Shown here in pieces: positions 20,975 through 32,174 of a stretch of 64,000 bases of DNA. The stretch is from Antitrichia curtipendula (lineage: Eukaryota > Streptophyta > Bryopsida > Hypnales > Leucodontaceae). Within the stretch, counting starts at the first letter, position 1. Each line of letters begins with the position of its first letter. Where the stretch lies: assembly GCA_951230915.1 (NCBI GenBank), contig OX579634.1, positions 14,720,725 to 14,784,724 of the forward strand, given 5' to 3'. Position numbers and translations under genes: made by a program. A model generated the notes under the pieces. It searched no databases, was not told the origin of the DNA, and saw nothing but the letters and a program-made list of their open reading frames with translations.

Positions 20975-23571
20975 ATGTTGGCGTTCTTATAGTACTATGT
21001 GTGGAGGTGCATGTTTGATATGCATGATGATTCCATGTTTGCTTGTTTTCTTCTTGTTTCAACAATGTTAGTTTGTGAGCATGAAAATGTGAGCATTTGA
21101 GCCTTGAATATATGGATAAGTAGATATCCCACAACTACTGAAGGTGCTTATAATATAAACACTCATAATGTAGATATCTATAACACTTATACTATAATCA
21201 TGAAAGATTTTGAAAATATAGACACTTGTAACATAAGTGTATAGTCTTCTAGGCTCGTGGGCTCATGCTTACAAGCTCACATAATAGCAACCGTCCTTGT
21301 TTCATTTGCATTTGTGTTCTTACTGCTTGATAAAATATGACTATTCTTTTGTTTGGACTTTCAGGCTTTGAATGTTAATTCAAAGGTTTGGAATTTTGGA
21401 GCAAGTGAAGTTGTATCATTTCACGGGATAGGGGAAGAGTGAGATAGCTTGTAGTAGCCCAACGTTAGTCCATACATCATCTCGCTCACGGCCTTCTGTT
21501 GTGTGCAAGACATTTCGATAATAGTACGTCAAATTCAGGGTTTAGGTTTTCTTGTATTATCTAGTTGAAGCTTCAGAAGCTTGATTGATCTATCTAAGTC
21601 TTGCATACTCTTCTATATTACGTGAGCTCCTATAATCTATTTGGGAGCTTGTTAAGGTATGGAAGTTTGTGACTGTTACAAAAGAGTCTTATCTCTTTTT
21701 ATTGTAGACTTGAGGCACCTTGAGGATCAATAGAAGAAAACCTTGCTACTTTCAACACAATCTACATGACGTTTTTGTTTTTTGTGACATTAAAACATCA
21801 ATTGCAACACAAATTTTGTGTTGACATTGTTGTTTTGGTGTTCCAAAAAACAAAAATGTCTTGTAAATGGTATTGAGAGCAACAAATTTTTCTTCTAGTC
21901 AATGTTGGTGGAGACAAAATTGATGTGTAATACTCTAATTCAAGTTTCTCAGCAATTTATTAGGTTTAAGAAGATTAGCAATATTATCTCATTTTTCCTT
22001 TTCAACATACAATCTAAATAGAAATTTTGAAGTTTAAAAAAAGGACTAGTATTTTCCTTTGATAATTTGTTTGAAATGTTTTCCTTCAAATGAAAAAATG
22101 ACATGTGTATGTGTTTTGAATTGATTTTGGATTTTCATTGTTTTTAACAATTTATCACACAATATGCTCTAAAGAGGTAGTATCTACCTATATACATGAT
22201 GACACCTTTTCTAACTTTAATTAATTATTGAACATAAGATGACAACCCTAATAGCCTAGTACAAAATTCCAACATCAAGATTGTTCTAAAATTGAAAAAA
22301 AATCATTTGATAAAAGAAAAATCTTAAAATTGTGAAAATTGAGCTGAAAGCAAATCCAATGCATTATTTTTTTCAAAAAGATGCTGTAATATATTGCTTG
22401 CAAAACAAAAAGTTCTATATTGTAATTTTCACATCACTAACTCAAATAGAATAAATCAAATTTTATCATGTAAATTAAAATATAATGTACAAGTAAAAAA
22501 AATTCAAATCTTTTTTTTGTTATTAGGGTTCAAGCCTTTTGATCTTATGAAGGCATAACTTTTGTACCCATGCATCATTGGAAAGATGGATCAATTGAAA
22601 TAAATAATCATGTTTCTTTAAAAATAATTTTTTTTTTATCTCGAGAAAAAGTTTCAAAAAATTGCTCCCAAAATTGAGATCATGGGAATTTGCTTGAATG
22701 TGCAAGTGTTTTTTGAGGGGACAATTGGAATTTTGGAGTTAAAAGCACCCCCTATAAAATTTTACATAAAATGTTCAACAGCCTTTTATGATCTTTTCAA
22801 AAGAACATAAAGGCGATTGTAGATATCCTATATTCAATACTTTGATCATTTATAATTTATTCAAACTACGTCAAAAAATCATATGCTTGCACAATTTTGG
22901 AATTTCCTTTTGAATCCCAACAAGGCCTAACAAAAACTTACACAATCCACTAATAGGAACCATCTTCAAAATACTTACAAAGAAGATATTGGGTGTAATT
23001 ACTAAAAAAAAATTGGGCTCAACCTATGAAGAACCATGTCTAAGGTGCATATAACTTATTGAATTTTCTATAATCTTTCAATCCATAAGTGATATTGTTG
23101 TGTCTTCTTTTCGTATGTGACCTCTAACATGTCTTGTTTGAATTTATATGGCTACAAATTTTTTTAAATGGATGAAACTTATCAAAATGTTAACTTTTTG
23201 TTCAATTTAGAGCAAGTTCAAAGAAGCTCAAAAAAGGCCTTTGAGCATTTAGGGGTTAAAGAACTTTGATTTGCTGTTCTAATGCAAAAATAAAATCTTG
23301 AATCTGATCAATCCTAAGTATATGCAATGACTAAAAGGACACAATGGGTCATCCTACCTTACCAACCAAAACACTTACAAACTCCATGTCATAGATAGAA
23401 ACTATGTAGCCTTAACATCATGTATAAGACTGTGGTGTTGGCAAAGGAAAGTGACAATACAGACTGCATCCAGATAAGCACCAGATATCCTGATATCGCA
23501 TCAAAACACAGCTACTCATTCTTTTGCAATGAAAATTTTCATTTGCAAAAAAAAAAACCCACAAAAAACAG
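20975..23571. other. AT-rich spacer upstream of 23.6 kb gene's 3' end
   Basis: No gene is seen. A TTTAGGGG-TTAA terminus at 23257-23266 looks like the right end of another TTAA-flanked element whose left end I could not find. The last 150 bp or so is probably the 3' untranslated region of the minus-strand gene at 23572-25173. Confidence 0.4.
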
Positions 23572-25173
23572 CTACTCACTCATTTCAGACTCCTCTTCCG
23601 ACTCATCCTCAGACGTGGACATGTCGTCAGAATCGGTTATGTCCTCACCAGCTGGCTGTGCCATTATGGCCCCATTTGAATCTTTCTTCTGTTTCATTTT
23701 CTTCGCTGCATTACTCCTCACCGCTTTACTCCTGGTCCTCTTCCGCTCCAACTGCTCAGATCTATCAAAAAGCACATCCTCCTTGGTTGCAACCTGCATA
23801 TCTCCAGCTGCCATGAGGTACGCTTGGTCTGCATCAAATCCAGTTGAAGCCTTGTCGTAGGACTTGGATGTATCTACGAAGAACAGAGATGGGGTCTCAG
23901 GATCTTGAGTCTCGTCCAAATCCTCCAGCCTCTCCATCTTCGGTTGTTGTATGTATGACTTCTCCAACACAATATTGAAGTCAGCATTGCTAGCATTCAA
24001 AAGCCAGTCCAGTAGAATCTGTGGCTTTTCGAGAACATCTGTGCTGATCAACAGTCTCAAGGAGCTTCTATCGCCCAGCCATTCTCCTAGTGACGCTGGA
24101 GCACCCCGTCTGTGCAGACCTGCGAGTAAATCCGAAGCTCGAAGGTATTCGTTCCTGGACCGGAAGTCGGCAGCCAATTGGCGGGCAATAATTACTCTCT
24201 TCAGAAACAGAACACTCTCCTTACCTGCAGTATCCCCAGCAGACAAAGCATCGCTTCCATCGAAGATCTCGGAATTCGGCACCGTGATCACTGACATCTC
24301 ACTGAGCACATTACGCAACAGAATCTCCTCCTTGTCTCCCAATATATCGCCAAGCTTTAAAGGCGCATCGAGAAGCATGTCCAAGATGATACCCGAGCTA
24401 CCTAGAAACTTAGAATACAAAATCACGTCGTGCTTCAACTTTCTCTCGAGTTCCTCCTTGTTTGAAGAGGCTCGGCTCTGTAAAATTTCCACGACCAGTC
24501 TAAGCAAGGCCACTTCGGTCTCAACGATTTCCCCGAGGTGACGGACAGACTCAATGGAGTTTAGAAATCCATCGACCTTCAACTGAGTTGCAAACGGAAA
24601 TAGAGAGAAGAAGTCTGACTCTTCAGATAGCCAGATGTCCAGACCTAGATTGACAGAAGGCGCCATAAAGAGGCCATGGGTTACCGGTGCCTCCCTGTGG
24701 TGGCACAAACTGATGAATCCAGAGAGCTCAAAAAGGACCTTTCTCCACTTTTTCTTCTGACTAAGGTTTGCATCCTTCGCTAATGAGGAGACGACCATCT
24801 GAACAATCGGAGCAGCTGCAGCAATGGCTGTGGGTCCACCGCAAAAGCCAGCGGTCATAAACTTCAAGGAATGCAAAAGCTTCTGGGCTACCGAGATGAC
24901 AGAATCTGAACTTCCATCTCTATCTAAACTACACTTGTGGAAAGAAAGAAAGGACCATAAAAGAGCAAGAGGCGAGTTGCTTCGGGATTGTAGGAGCCGC
25001 ACTGTGGCATCCCGCCATTCGCAGCCCGCAATCCCTCGTTTGGCTGCGGACACCACTGCTTCAACTGCGCGGGAGTATGCCAAACTGCTCAACAGCGGAC
25101 CTTGTGCAACTTTCAATAAAGAGGCAGGGGCTTGGCCTAGTCCATCCTTGGGCACCATCTCCATCCCCACCAT
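23572..25173 (-). CDS. Unrecognised 533-residue protein, helical with basic stretch and acidic tail
   Basis: This is a single long open frame on the minus strand. The ATG at 25173 is the first after an in-frame TAG, and the frame ends TAG at 23572. I do not recognise a family. Residues 1-400 alternate Leu/Val/Ala-rich amphipathic segments, as in an all-helical repeat or scaffold protein; there is no signal peptide or membrane segment. Around residue 470-495 is a bipartite-like basic run (RKRTRSK ... KKMKQKK) that could be a nuclear signal. The last 30 residues are Ser/Asp/Glu-rich, ending SEMSE. GC content and codon use stand well above the flanking spacer, which supports a real host gene. 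No neighbour suggests its role. Confidence 0.8.
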   Translation of the reverse strand: MVGMEMVPKDGLGQAPASLLKVAQGPLLSSLAYSRAVEAVVSAAKRGIAGCEWRDATVRLLQSRSNSPLALLWSFLSFHKCSLDRDGSSDSVISVAQKLLHSLKFMTAGFCGGPTAIAAAAPIVQMVVSSLAKDANLSQKKKWRKVLFELSGFISLCHHREAPVTHGLFMAPSVNLGLDIWLSEESDFFSLFPFATQLKVDGFLNSIESVRHLGEIVETEVALLRLVVEILQSRASSNKEELERKLKHDVILYSKFLGSSGIILDMLLDAPLKLGDILGDKEEILLRNVLSEMSVITVPNSEIFDGSDALSAGDTAGKESVLFLKRVIIARQLAADFRSRNEYLRASDLLAGLHRRGAPASLGEWLGDRSSLRLLISTDVLEKPQILLDWLLNASNADFNIVLEKSYIQQPKMERLEDLDETQDPETPSLFFVDTSKSYDKASTGFDADQAYLMAAGDMQVATKEDVLFDRSEQLERKRTRSKAVRSNAAKKMKQKKDSNGAIMAQPAGEDITDSDDMSTSEDESEEESEMSE

Positions 25174-25790
25174 CTCCCCGAAATACTATTCAATGCCTAT
25201 TATGAAAGACCTAAACGATATAAACCGAACCCTGCACAAAGAAAGCGCATTAGGTCAAGAGCTGTAGAAAGAATTCCAGGTAGCGATTGCACAAATGAAC
25301 TCTCAACCTTGAGGAGGAATTAAAGGCTGGGACCGCGAAGTAGCTCCGTGCCGGAAATTGTCTGCTTTCCAAAAACTGACCTGTAATCAATCGAGGTGCA
25401 GCAAAGTGTAGTTGCAATCAAACATTTTCATCGTCCAAAGAGCCGCGCAAACTCTCCAGGTCCGCAATTGAGACAATGCAGACACTGCGAGTTGTAGGGC
25501 AGTAGAATCTTGTCCATCAACGCCTGATTCTCTGCTCTAAGGGTTGCACACAAAAGGCTTACCCAAATCATCTGTCTTCCTACCCAATTTGGGCACTGCT
25601 GTTCGAGAACAGCCAAGAATGACAGACGGGGTCCTGAGCTCGTTAAACCCTAGAACCGCTCCCGAACCCAAAACCTCCGCTCCATGGTGCTCACGGAAAA
25701 CCACCGAGGCTAGTCCCCTCAACACAAACAGACCAAGTGATGGGTTTAGGGTTTAGACTCGGTTGCCTAGGACTTAGGGCTTAGTTGTGG
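25174..25790 (-). promoter_or_regulatory. Leader and promoter of the 533-aa gene with telo-box
   Basis: GC content stays raised through this stretch upstream of the ATG at 25173. At 25741-25757 two TTTAGGG units occur (AAACCCTA on the transcript strand), with a TTAGGGC variant near 25773. Telo-boxes near transcription starts are typical of plant housekeeping promoters. The small frames here on both strands show no family. Confidence 0.5.
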
Positions 25791-28700
25791 AGAGACAGAG
25801 GATGTGATATTCGAGAAGGGTGATACTAGAGAGGTCGGTGAGTGTGACCGTGCAATCAAAGTGACAACAGTTTAGGTTTTCAAGCGAGGTAGGAAGCCCA
25901 TTGTGGATCACTTGGTCACTGAAGAATTAGAAATGGCAAGCGGCTAAAATCTGACAATTTTATGATAGCAACAACTACATTGAATAGGGATCTTAAGGGG
26001 ACCCATATTAAATAATCGACATTATATACTATATAAATATCTACCTTTGTTGTACTTCTATAGTTATTGAAGTGTCTGGGGTTGTATATCATGTTTCAAA
26101 CATCTACAATTTTCTATAATAAGTCCCTTTAATTTTTTGATCCCTTAATAGCCCTACTTAATGTACATATCCACCTTCTATTTTTGCACATTGGTTGGTT
26201 GCCGGTCCTACCAATTTTTTTGTCCATTTTTGGATCCTCAATTTTCACACTTCAAGTGGTTGTTTTTCCAAAGGCATTGACTAACATTGAATTAATCAAT
26301 AATTCTCCCTAAACATTGGCACATGATTTCACTAATTGGATTCGCAATTTTTTTCCACTTAACATCAGCGAACCTCGAATATTTCACATGGATTTCAATG
26401 AACTCATTTTTGGAAAAGAAAAGACACTGATTATAGGTGGTCAAAACAAAATCACATAGCTTCCCATTGTGAATCCTAATGGGGGACTATTCTTGCCCTT
26501 TTAGATGCTATTATGGGTCTCTTAGTTCCCTACGTGATTCGATTGGCAATTCCAAAGTTTCCTTGAGATTACGGACTTTCTATTGACATGTGTAAAAGTC
26601 GCATGGTGAGTCGCATTCAAGAAATGGTGACTTTTCAACTCAATTCCAACCTTTTGAGCTCCAATTCCATCCATTTGAATCTCAAATGAATTCCATATTG
26701 TATGCGATTTCTACTACATTAGGATGATTATATACTATGTCATTTTAGGATATTGGAATCTTTTTCAACGATTTATGAGATTGTGATGGAGTGTTTTTAA
26801 ATATTAAATTGTAAAGCAAATTTTTATTGTCTTTTTTTTTAGTTCTCCACATGCCAAATGAGCATAGTTCCACCAATCCTATTATTCAACTGAATCCTTT
26901 TAAAGACAAAGGATTTGTGATTTTTAAATGACCATTTGGATTGAACATATGGTGGAAAGTATATTCTAAATAGAAAGAATCTTTACATCTCTTGATTGAG
27001 TGAAGAACATTGCATGCGTTGGTTTAAGAATCCTTATTTGAACAAATAAGAAATTCCAATATAAATTCTTTTAAAGTACTATAGTAATTTTATGGGATCT
27101 TTAATCATCATCCTTTAAATAGGAAGTGCAGAAACTGCCCATTTAAGAGCATATTGGCTTAGGATCTCTTCTATATGGATCAAACATTTTATAACAATTT
27201 CCAAGGAAAGAAGAGAAAGAGACACATTCATCACAATTTGATTCGTAATTTATAGATTTTCAAAAGCTTGCAGCAATAGGATGCTATTGAAGGCCACATA
27301 AGTATTGTCATTAAATGTCAAATAATTGTCCATCAATGGTGCAAATGGAGTCTAAAAATGAAGGCATGCCACAAACCTTAAACTCGAACAACATGGTGCA
27401 TGCAATTGTCTAGGATGGCACAAAGTGTTCTGCCACTCATAACTCCACGTTGTTTACACTTAAATTTTGTCGACTTCAAAATCAAACTTAGTCCCCAACC
27501 ACTTATAAAATTGTGCAATAGTAAATCCCACTTGGCACCAACTCAACAATTGGCACCTATTTTTCATTCCTATAGTAAGAATTCATGGTTCAATGGTAAT
27601 GACAATTCTTAGAACACAAGTAGAAATATAACCAGGCTACCTAAAAATATAACCAGGCTGATCAAACTTTGTAGCAAGTGGGTTAAATGATAGGTGATTG
27701 GCATCAATTTGTTTGGAGCAATTTGTTTATTAATCATAATTCATACCAATAAGGTAGACCATCCCATTTCTACCAACTACCTAATTTTGCCACAGAACTC
27801 ATCCAAATTTGTTCATTTTTTGACAAAATCAATGCATTAATGCCAAGTATGGTTAACATGTCAATTCTTTATTTGTGAATACCTAAATGTCATTAAATAC
27901 ATAGAAAGGTGGTTATGGATTGTTTATAGGATGTCTATGATTTCACTCTATGGGTAGTTCTTTAGTTTTAGGGTTTACACTTTAAAAATTACAATTATAA
28001 TTTTTTTAAATTATAATTCCACTTAGGCTTGATTTGTGAAACAAACACACACCTCTGAAAAATATGTGTCCCTGTTACAGTTGACCCCAAAATATGCAAA
28101 TTGCAAATCAGGGTGTACCTTAAGGCAATCTATAACTTATTTAGGTGTGTCATTGAATTATTTTCCTCAAGTGTGACTCCACTTTTCTACCTCCAATGGC
28201 CCACAATAGAGACCTTGAAGCATCTACAATGCTTCCAAGGTTCCAAAATGATATTGGCATAATAAAGGGTCAACTCCAAAAAACACTCCCAAATCCAATT
28301 GATATTGGTCTCTTTTTTAATTCCTAGGCCTGTCATTATCTCTCCCAAATCCAACAATTTATTGAAATATGAAGGGCTTAAAGCTTGGCTTACTATACAA
28401 AAATTTATTATTATCATACATTTTTTGCGTTGTTATGTATGCCAATAAATTCAAACTTCCCTTGTTTGCATGAAAAGTCTTTTTTAAGGTAGAATTTTTA
28501 TTTATTTTTATAATGCTCCAAATTACATTTGCCATTTGAATAGTCAACTTTGAATTGGATTAGTTTGTAAAAAAATTTGGCACTGTGCGAACCTCATAGA
28601 ATGACTTGCCATTTGCCATTACAGAGCTTATATGCTGAGTTTGCATTGCAAATGATCTTATTGAATAGAGAGTATTGAACTACTCTTTGGAGAAATTATT

Positions 28701-28944
28701 TGTTCAGCTTCTATATTTTTCGAAGATTGAAAAATCTGAGAGAAGTCAATTGCAAAAAGAATGAAGACATTTTGCCAAGAAGTGAATTTTTTGTGATTTT
28801 TTAAAGGTGAAATGTTAAAATATGAATAGACCCTTATTGAAGTATGGGCAACTCTTTGTTAAAGTGTGGACTAACGTGTCCGCTTTCCAAGTGCATTGCC
28901 ATTATAATAAAAGGTTGGTAAGATTGTATTAATGGATGGGTCAC
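25791..28944. other. AT-rich spacer, no gene seen
   Basis: No recognisable gene. The stretch at 27960-28130 resembles 340-560 (A/T palindrome followed by CACACACCTCTGAAAAATAT versus CACATACTTCTGAAAAATAT), marking a dispersed repeat of unknown class. Confidence 0.45.
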
Positions 28945-28947
28945 TAA

Positions 28948-29405
28948 GAGCATCTCCAACAGTCGCACCACACTACCGCGTTAAAGATTTGGTGCAACCT
29001 AGGGAGATGTGGCATCCCACTGGTTGCAACTTTTGTCATTTTTCAACCCTTGCCATGCCACTTCTTGTGTCCTACACTTCACCCTACAATGATTGGGCAA
29101 TTTGACTTGTAACACATTAAGCGAGTACAACATGGATTTCCATGGTGCCTTGGGTTGTGGCCGAGCGGACAGGAAGAGTGGGCGACATGGTGGGGCGACA
29201 TTTTGTGGGGTCTTGTGCTCAAAATTTACTTGGTGTGCTAGTTGTTCATAAATTTGGGGCCTTGATTTCAAGGTGTTCATCAAATAACACACCTTGGAGG
29301 CAAGTGCTAGTAGAATTGCGGTATTGCATCGGTCCCTTCCTTCACCTTGACACACAACACAGGCAATTTAGCACGCCTAATGTGGCTTGACCGCTGGAGA
29401 TGCTC
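28948..29405. mobile_element. PIF/Harbinger-type (Tourist-like) MITE with TAA target duplication
   Basis: The left end reads GAGCATCTCCAACAGTCG and the right end in reverse GAGCATCTCCAGCGGTCA. The flanking trinucleotide TAA is duplicated (28945-28947 and 29406-29408), the TWA preference of PIF/Harbinger elements. The 458-bp interior opens frames on both strands, but none resembles a transposase or Myb-like partner protein. Confidence 0.85.
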
Positions 29406-29630
29406 TAATACAAATGGGAGGCTTCCCTAGGTGGTGGAATTGGGTGGGTGGTGGTAATGGGTAGTTCTACCCTATAGGACATGTAGAAAAATCATCAAGC
29501 ACATTTGGTTTCAATTTGTTGTTAATTAAAAATGCGTTACGGAATATTTTGTATATAATTGCACGGTCCAAAACTATTGGGTGAGACCTTTTCACTATAA
29601 CACTGTTCTATTGGATAAAAATACCTGTAG
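29406..29630. other. Short AT-rich spacer
   Basis: Nothing beyond A/T-rich sequence is seen. Confidence 0.4.
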
Positions 29631-29765
29631 AATGTATAGTACAATATAGAATTCAATTCACTCAAAAAGATAATGAATGTACAGTATAATATAGAATTCA
29701 ATTCACTCAAAAAGATAATGAATGTACAGTATAATATAGAATTCAATTCACTCAAAAAGACAATG
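29631..29765. repeat. 45-bp tandem repeat, three near-identical units
   Basis: Units at 29631-29675, 29676-29720 and 29721-29765 each start AATGTA(C/T)AGTA and contain GAATTCAATTCACTC. The length is a multiple of three, so an open frame of repeated Phe-Leu-Ser-Glu-Leu crosses it on the minus strand; I regard that as incidental. Confidence 0.9.
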
Positions 29766-30087
29766 TAAAGAATACCATACCTTACTAGCAGGTTCATTAC
29801 ATTAGTGCTGAATATTTATTTAAAGTAAGAAACTGAAGTTCACCAAGACTAAAAATATAATTTATGCTATTTCAGCAACCATTCAAAATTGAACAAAACG
29901 TAGGTTTTTGGCTAGGTCTAGATACTTCATTTAATGATTTTAAAGAAAATAACATGTTATTTGCAATCTCCAAATATTAAACAAGATAGGGGGTGAATTT
30001 CCAAAAATATTCAACATCATTTAAAAAAAACATTTATTGACAAACCTGCTAGTAACATAGGGTAGAACAAGCTGAGAATGAAGAAAC

Positions 30088-30363
30088 TAAGGTGGGTACA
30101 CCCAAAAACGCCACTTTTTGCTACTGAGCCTAGTTACTATTATTAGACTGGTCAAATTTTCATATATTCTTGTTGGCAAGTGAAAGGAGGTTCCAACGCA
30201 CCAAAGAACGTGGCATTTGAACACCGTATGCAAAAGTTATTAAGGGTCAAAGTTTGTTTCTGAAAGCGCTCCATCCAAATAGGTACATAACTGATTTTGG
30301 AAATGTACACAACCTGTAGATGGCGCTTTAAGGTCAGGTGCCATTTTGGGGGTGCCTACCTTA
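30088..30363. mobile_element. Short inverted-terminal element, TAAGGT family, copy with variant ends
   Basis: The left end is TAAGGTGGGTACACCC and the right end GGGGGTGCCTACCTTA, inverted repeats around about 245 bp of non-coding DNA. The terminal design matches the elements at 1852, 5707 and 31757. Confidence 0.6.
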
Positions 30364-30804
30364 AAGGCCCATTCCCACCTGGCGTTTGCAAACTCCATGG
30401 GTTAAAAAGATAAAACCTCTGCATTAAAAGGAAATAATCTTTTTCTACGGAAGTTCAGGTTCGAAACAGCCGTACTGTACTTGTTTCTTAATTGGGTGCA
30501 GTTCTCACGTGGCTTATATTTCTTCCGCCATCTTCAGAGACCGCCCCCGTACAGTCAGACCCTCGGCAAAAGATAATCAAAATTTCAAAGTCTGAATGAT
30601 TTTGAAAATTAACAAGTCACCTTGATGAATCCAAGAAAAATTAATTGTAAAAGAAATCCAAATATTGGAAATACTTTCAATATAACTCAATGCCAACACA
30701 TATATCCATGGCACCATGGGTGGAGAGATTATTTTTATAATGAAATTCATTGTCCATCGTGAATCTTCTGTCAAAGGGTATGGGACAATTTGAAGATGAG
30801 AGTT
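30364..30804. other. Spacer with no supportable gene
   Basis: Nothing beyond short A/T-rich frames is visible. Confidence 0.4.
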
Positions 30805-31240
30805 TGTCCGCTCATTGTCAAAACGCAGGGAATTGTTGTTTCAATTTAGAACTTCATACCTCATTTAAGCATAGTAGAATAACTTTTTTCAAGAAACTTT
30901 GAACTGAAAAAAGTTGGTAAATTAAGATAAATTTCATCTCCAAAAATCCATTTGTGATTTTGAGCCTCCAAGAAAAAGTTAGGAACAAAATTTAAAGAGG
31001 ATGTTTGAAAATGTCAAAGAAAATGTCTCTTCCAACCCCTCTCTAAATTTTGTCCCTAACTTTTGATTGGAGGCTCTAAATCTCAAACAGATTTTTGGAG
31101 ATGAAATTTCTCTTGATTTACCAACTATTTTTAGTTCAAAATTTCTTGAAAAAGTTTATTTTACTATGCCTAAATGAGGTATGAAGTTTTACATTGAACA
31201 CAATTTATGGTTTTGACATAACTAGGTATGAGCGGTTGAG
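30805..31240. mobile_element. Fold-back element, family of 39991-40584, copy 1
   Basis: Two arms of about 200 bp are inverted around a centre near 31025. ATACCTCATTTAAGCATAGTA on the left answers TACTATGCCTAAATGAGGTAT on the right, and TCATCTCCAAAAATC answers GATTTTTGGAGATGA. Outer arms pair CCGCTCAT with ATGAGCGG. Sequence beyond 31240 to about 31310 resembles the outer right arm of copy 2, so the element may be longer. Confidence 0.75.
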
Positions 31241-31310
31241 CTTCTACTAATCCTCGTTTACATATGCCACATCGGTCGTTTTACCTCCCATCACCCCAGC
31301 TGTATAAAAA

Positions 31311-31756
31311 AATAGCCTATACATCTTCACACCCTTACATGAATAGTGACTCTCAAATTTATATGAAGTGGTTGTTGGAAAATTTCAATATTTATAATTT
31401 TTCTAAGTCGGGTCTTGCTAATTTCTATCGTGGGCAGCCATTGTTCTTATGTAATGGACTCTCAAGAGCTCCACTTGATAAGAGCGACCATCAAATGTTA
31501 AAATCTTCATTTTTAGAAGATTTTCAAGTTCTTGTTATGCACTACTTTTGCAGTAATGGGGTAATAAAGCAAAGGTGATTAATATTCGTAATAGCGCTAT
31601 CAAGTCCTTGCCATCTCAACTGCCATGTGGGTTCACTAGATAGCTAAGCACTTAGGTGAAAATGTGCTACAATTTACAGTTCATTTAATGCCTTAATATT
31701 CCTACCACGAGGCCAAATGGGAGTATACCTTGAGTAACTTAGAGCCTCCATCGTTA
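31311..31756. other. Spacer, no gene supported
   Basis: The 104-codon plus frame at 31264-31578 begins inside the fold-back outer arm and has no recognisable domain. Confidence 0.4.
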
Positions 31757-32174
31757 TAAGGTAAGAGGCTCAGAAATCGCTCATCTTAGGTCTGGTCCTC
31801 CTTTTTCATGTATTTTCTTTGATACGAATATTTTTAACTCATTTTTTCAAACAAAGAAAAATAGATGAAGAATCTAACACAAGTGGTTTCATATTTTTTA
31901 AAGCATTTTTGAATCACTTATGAATTTTCAAACAAATTGTGTCGTAGGTCTCTATTTATGACCCTAGGTCTTCCATAAACCATTCACTTGCAACTTCTAA
32001 AGAAAGATGGAGAAAACAAAGACAATGATTGGCTCTTGCAATTAACAATGTTTTTTTCCTCGGTTCATTTAGATGACTATAATGGTCAATTTAAAAACCA
32101 CCTCATGTCCATTTCACAACTATTTATAGGGTCAATTTTTTAATGCCCTTGCGATTTTAGAGCCTCCTACCTTA
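31757..32174. mobile_element. Short inverted-terminal element, TAAGGTA family
   Basis: The left end reads TAAGGTAAGAGGCTCAGAAAT and the right end GCGATTTTAGAGCCTCCTACC, an inverted pair with additional subterminal match around the GCGATTT/AAATCGC segment. The interior of about 370 bp is AT-rich and non-coding. Confidence 0.65.

Noticed and set aside
23951..25267. Plus-strand frames of 147-196 codons over the 533-aa gene
   Set aside because: Antisense shadows of a well-supported minus-strand gene.
29537..29797. 86-codon minus frame with repeated Phe-Leu-Ser-Glu motifs
   Set aside because: Produced by the 45-bp tandem repeat, whose length is divisible by three.
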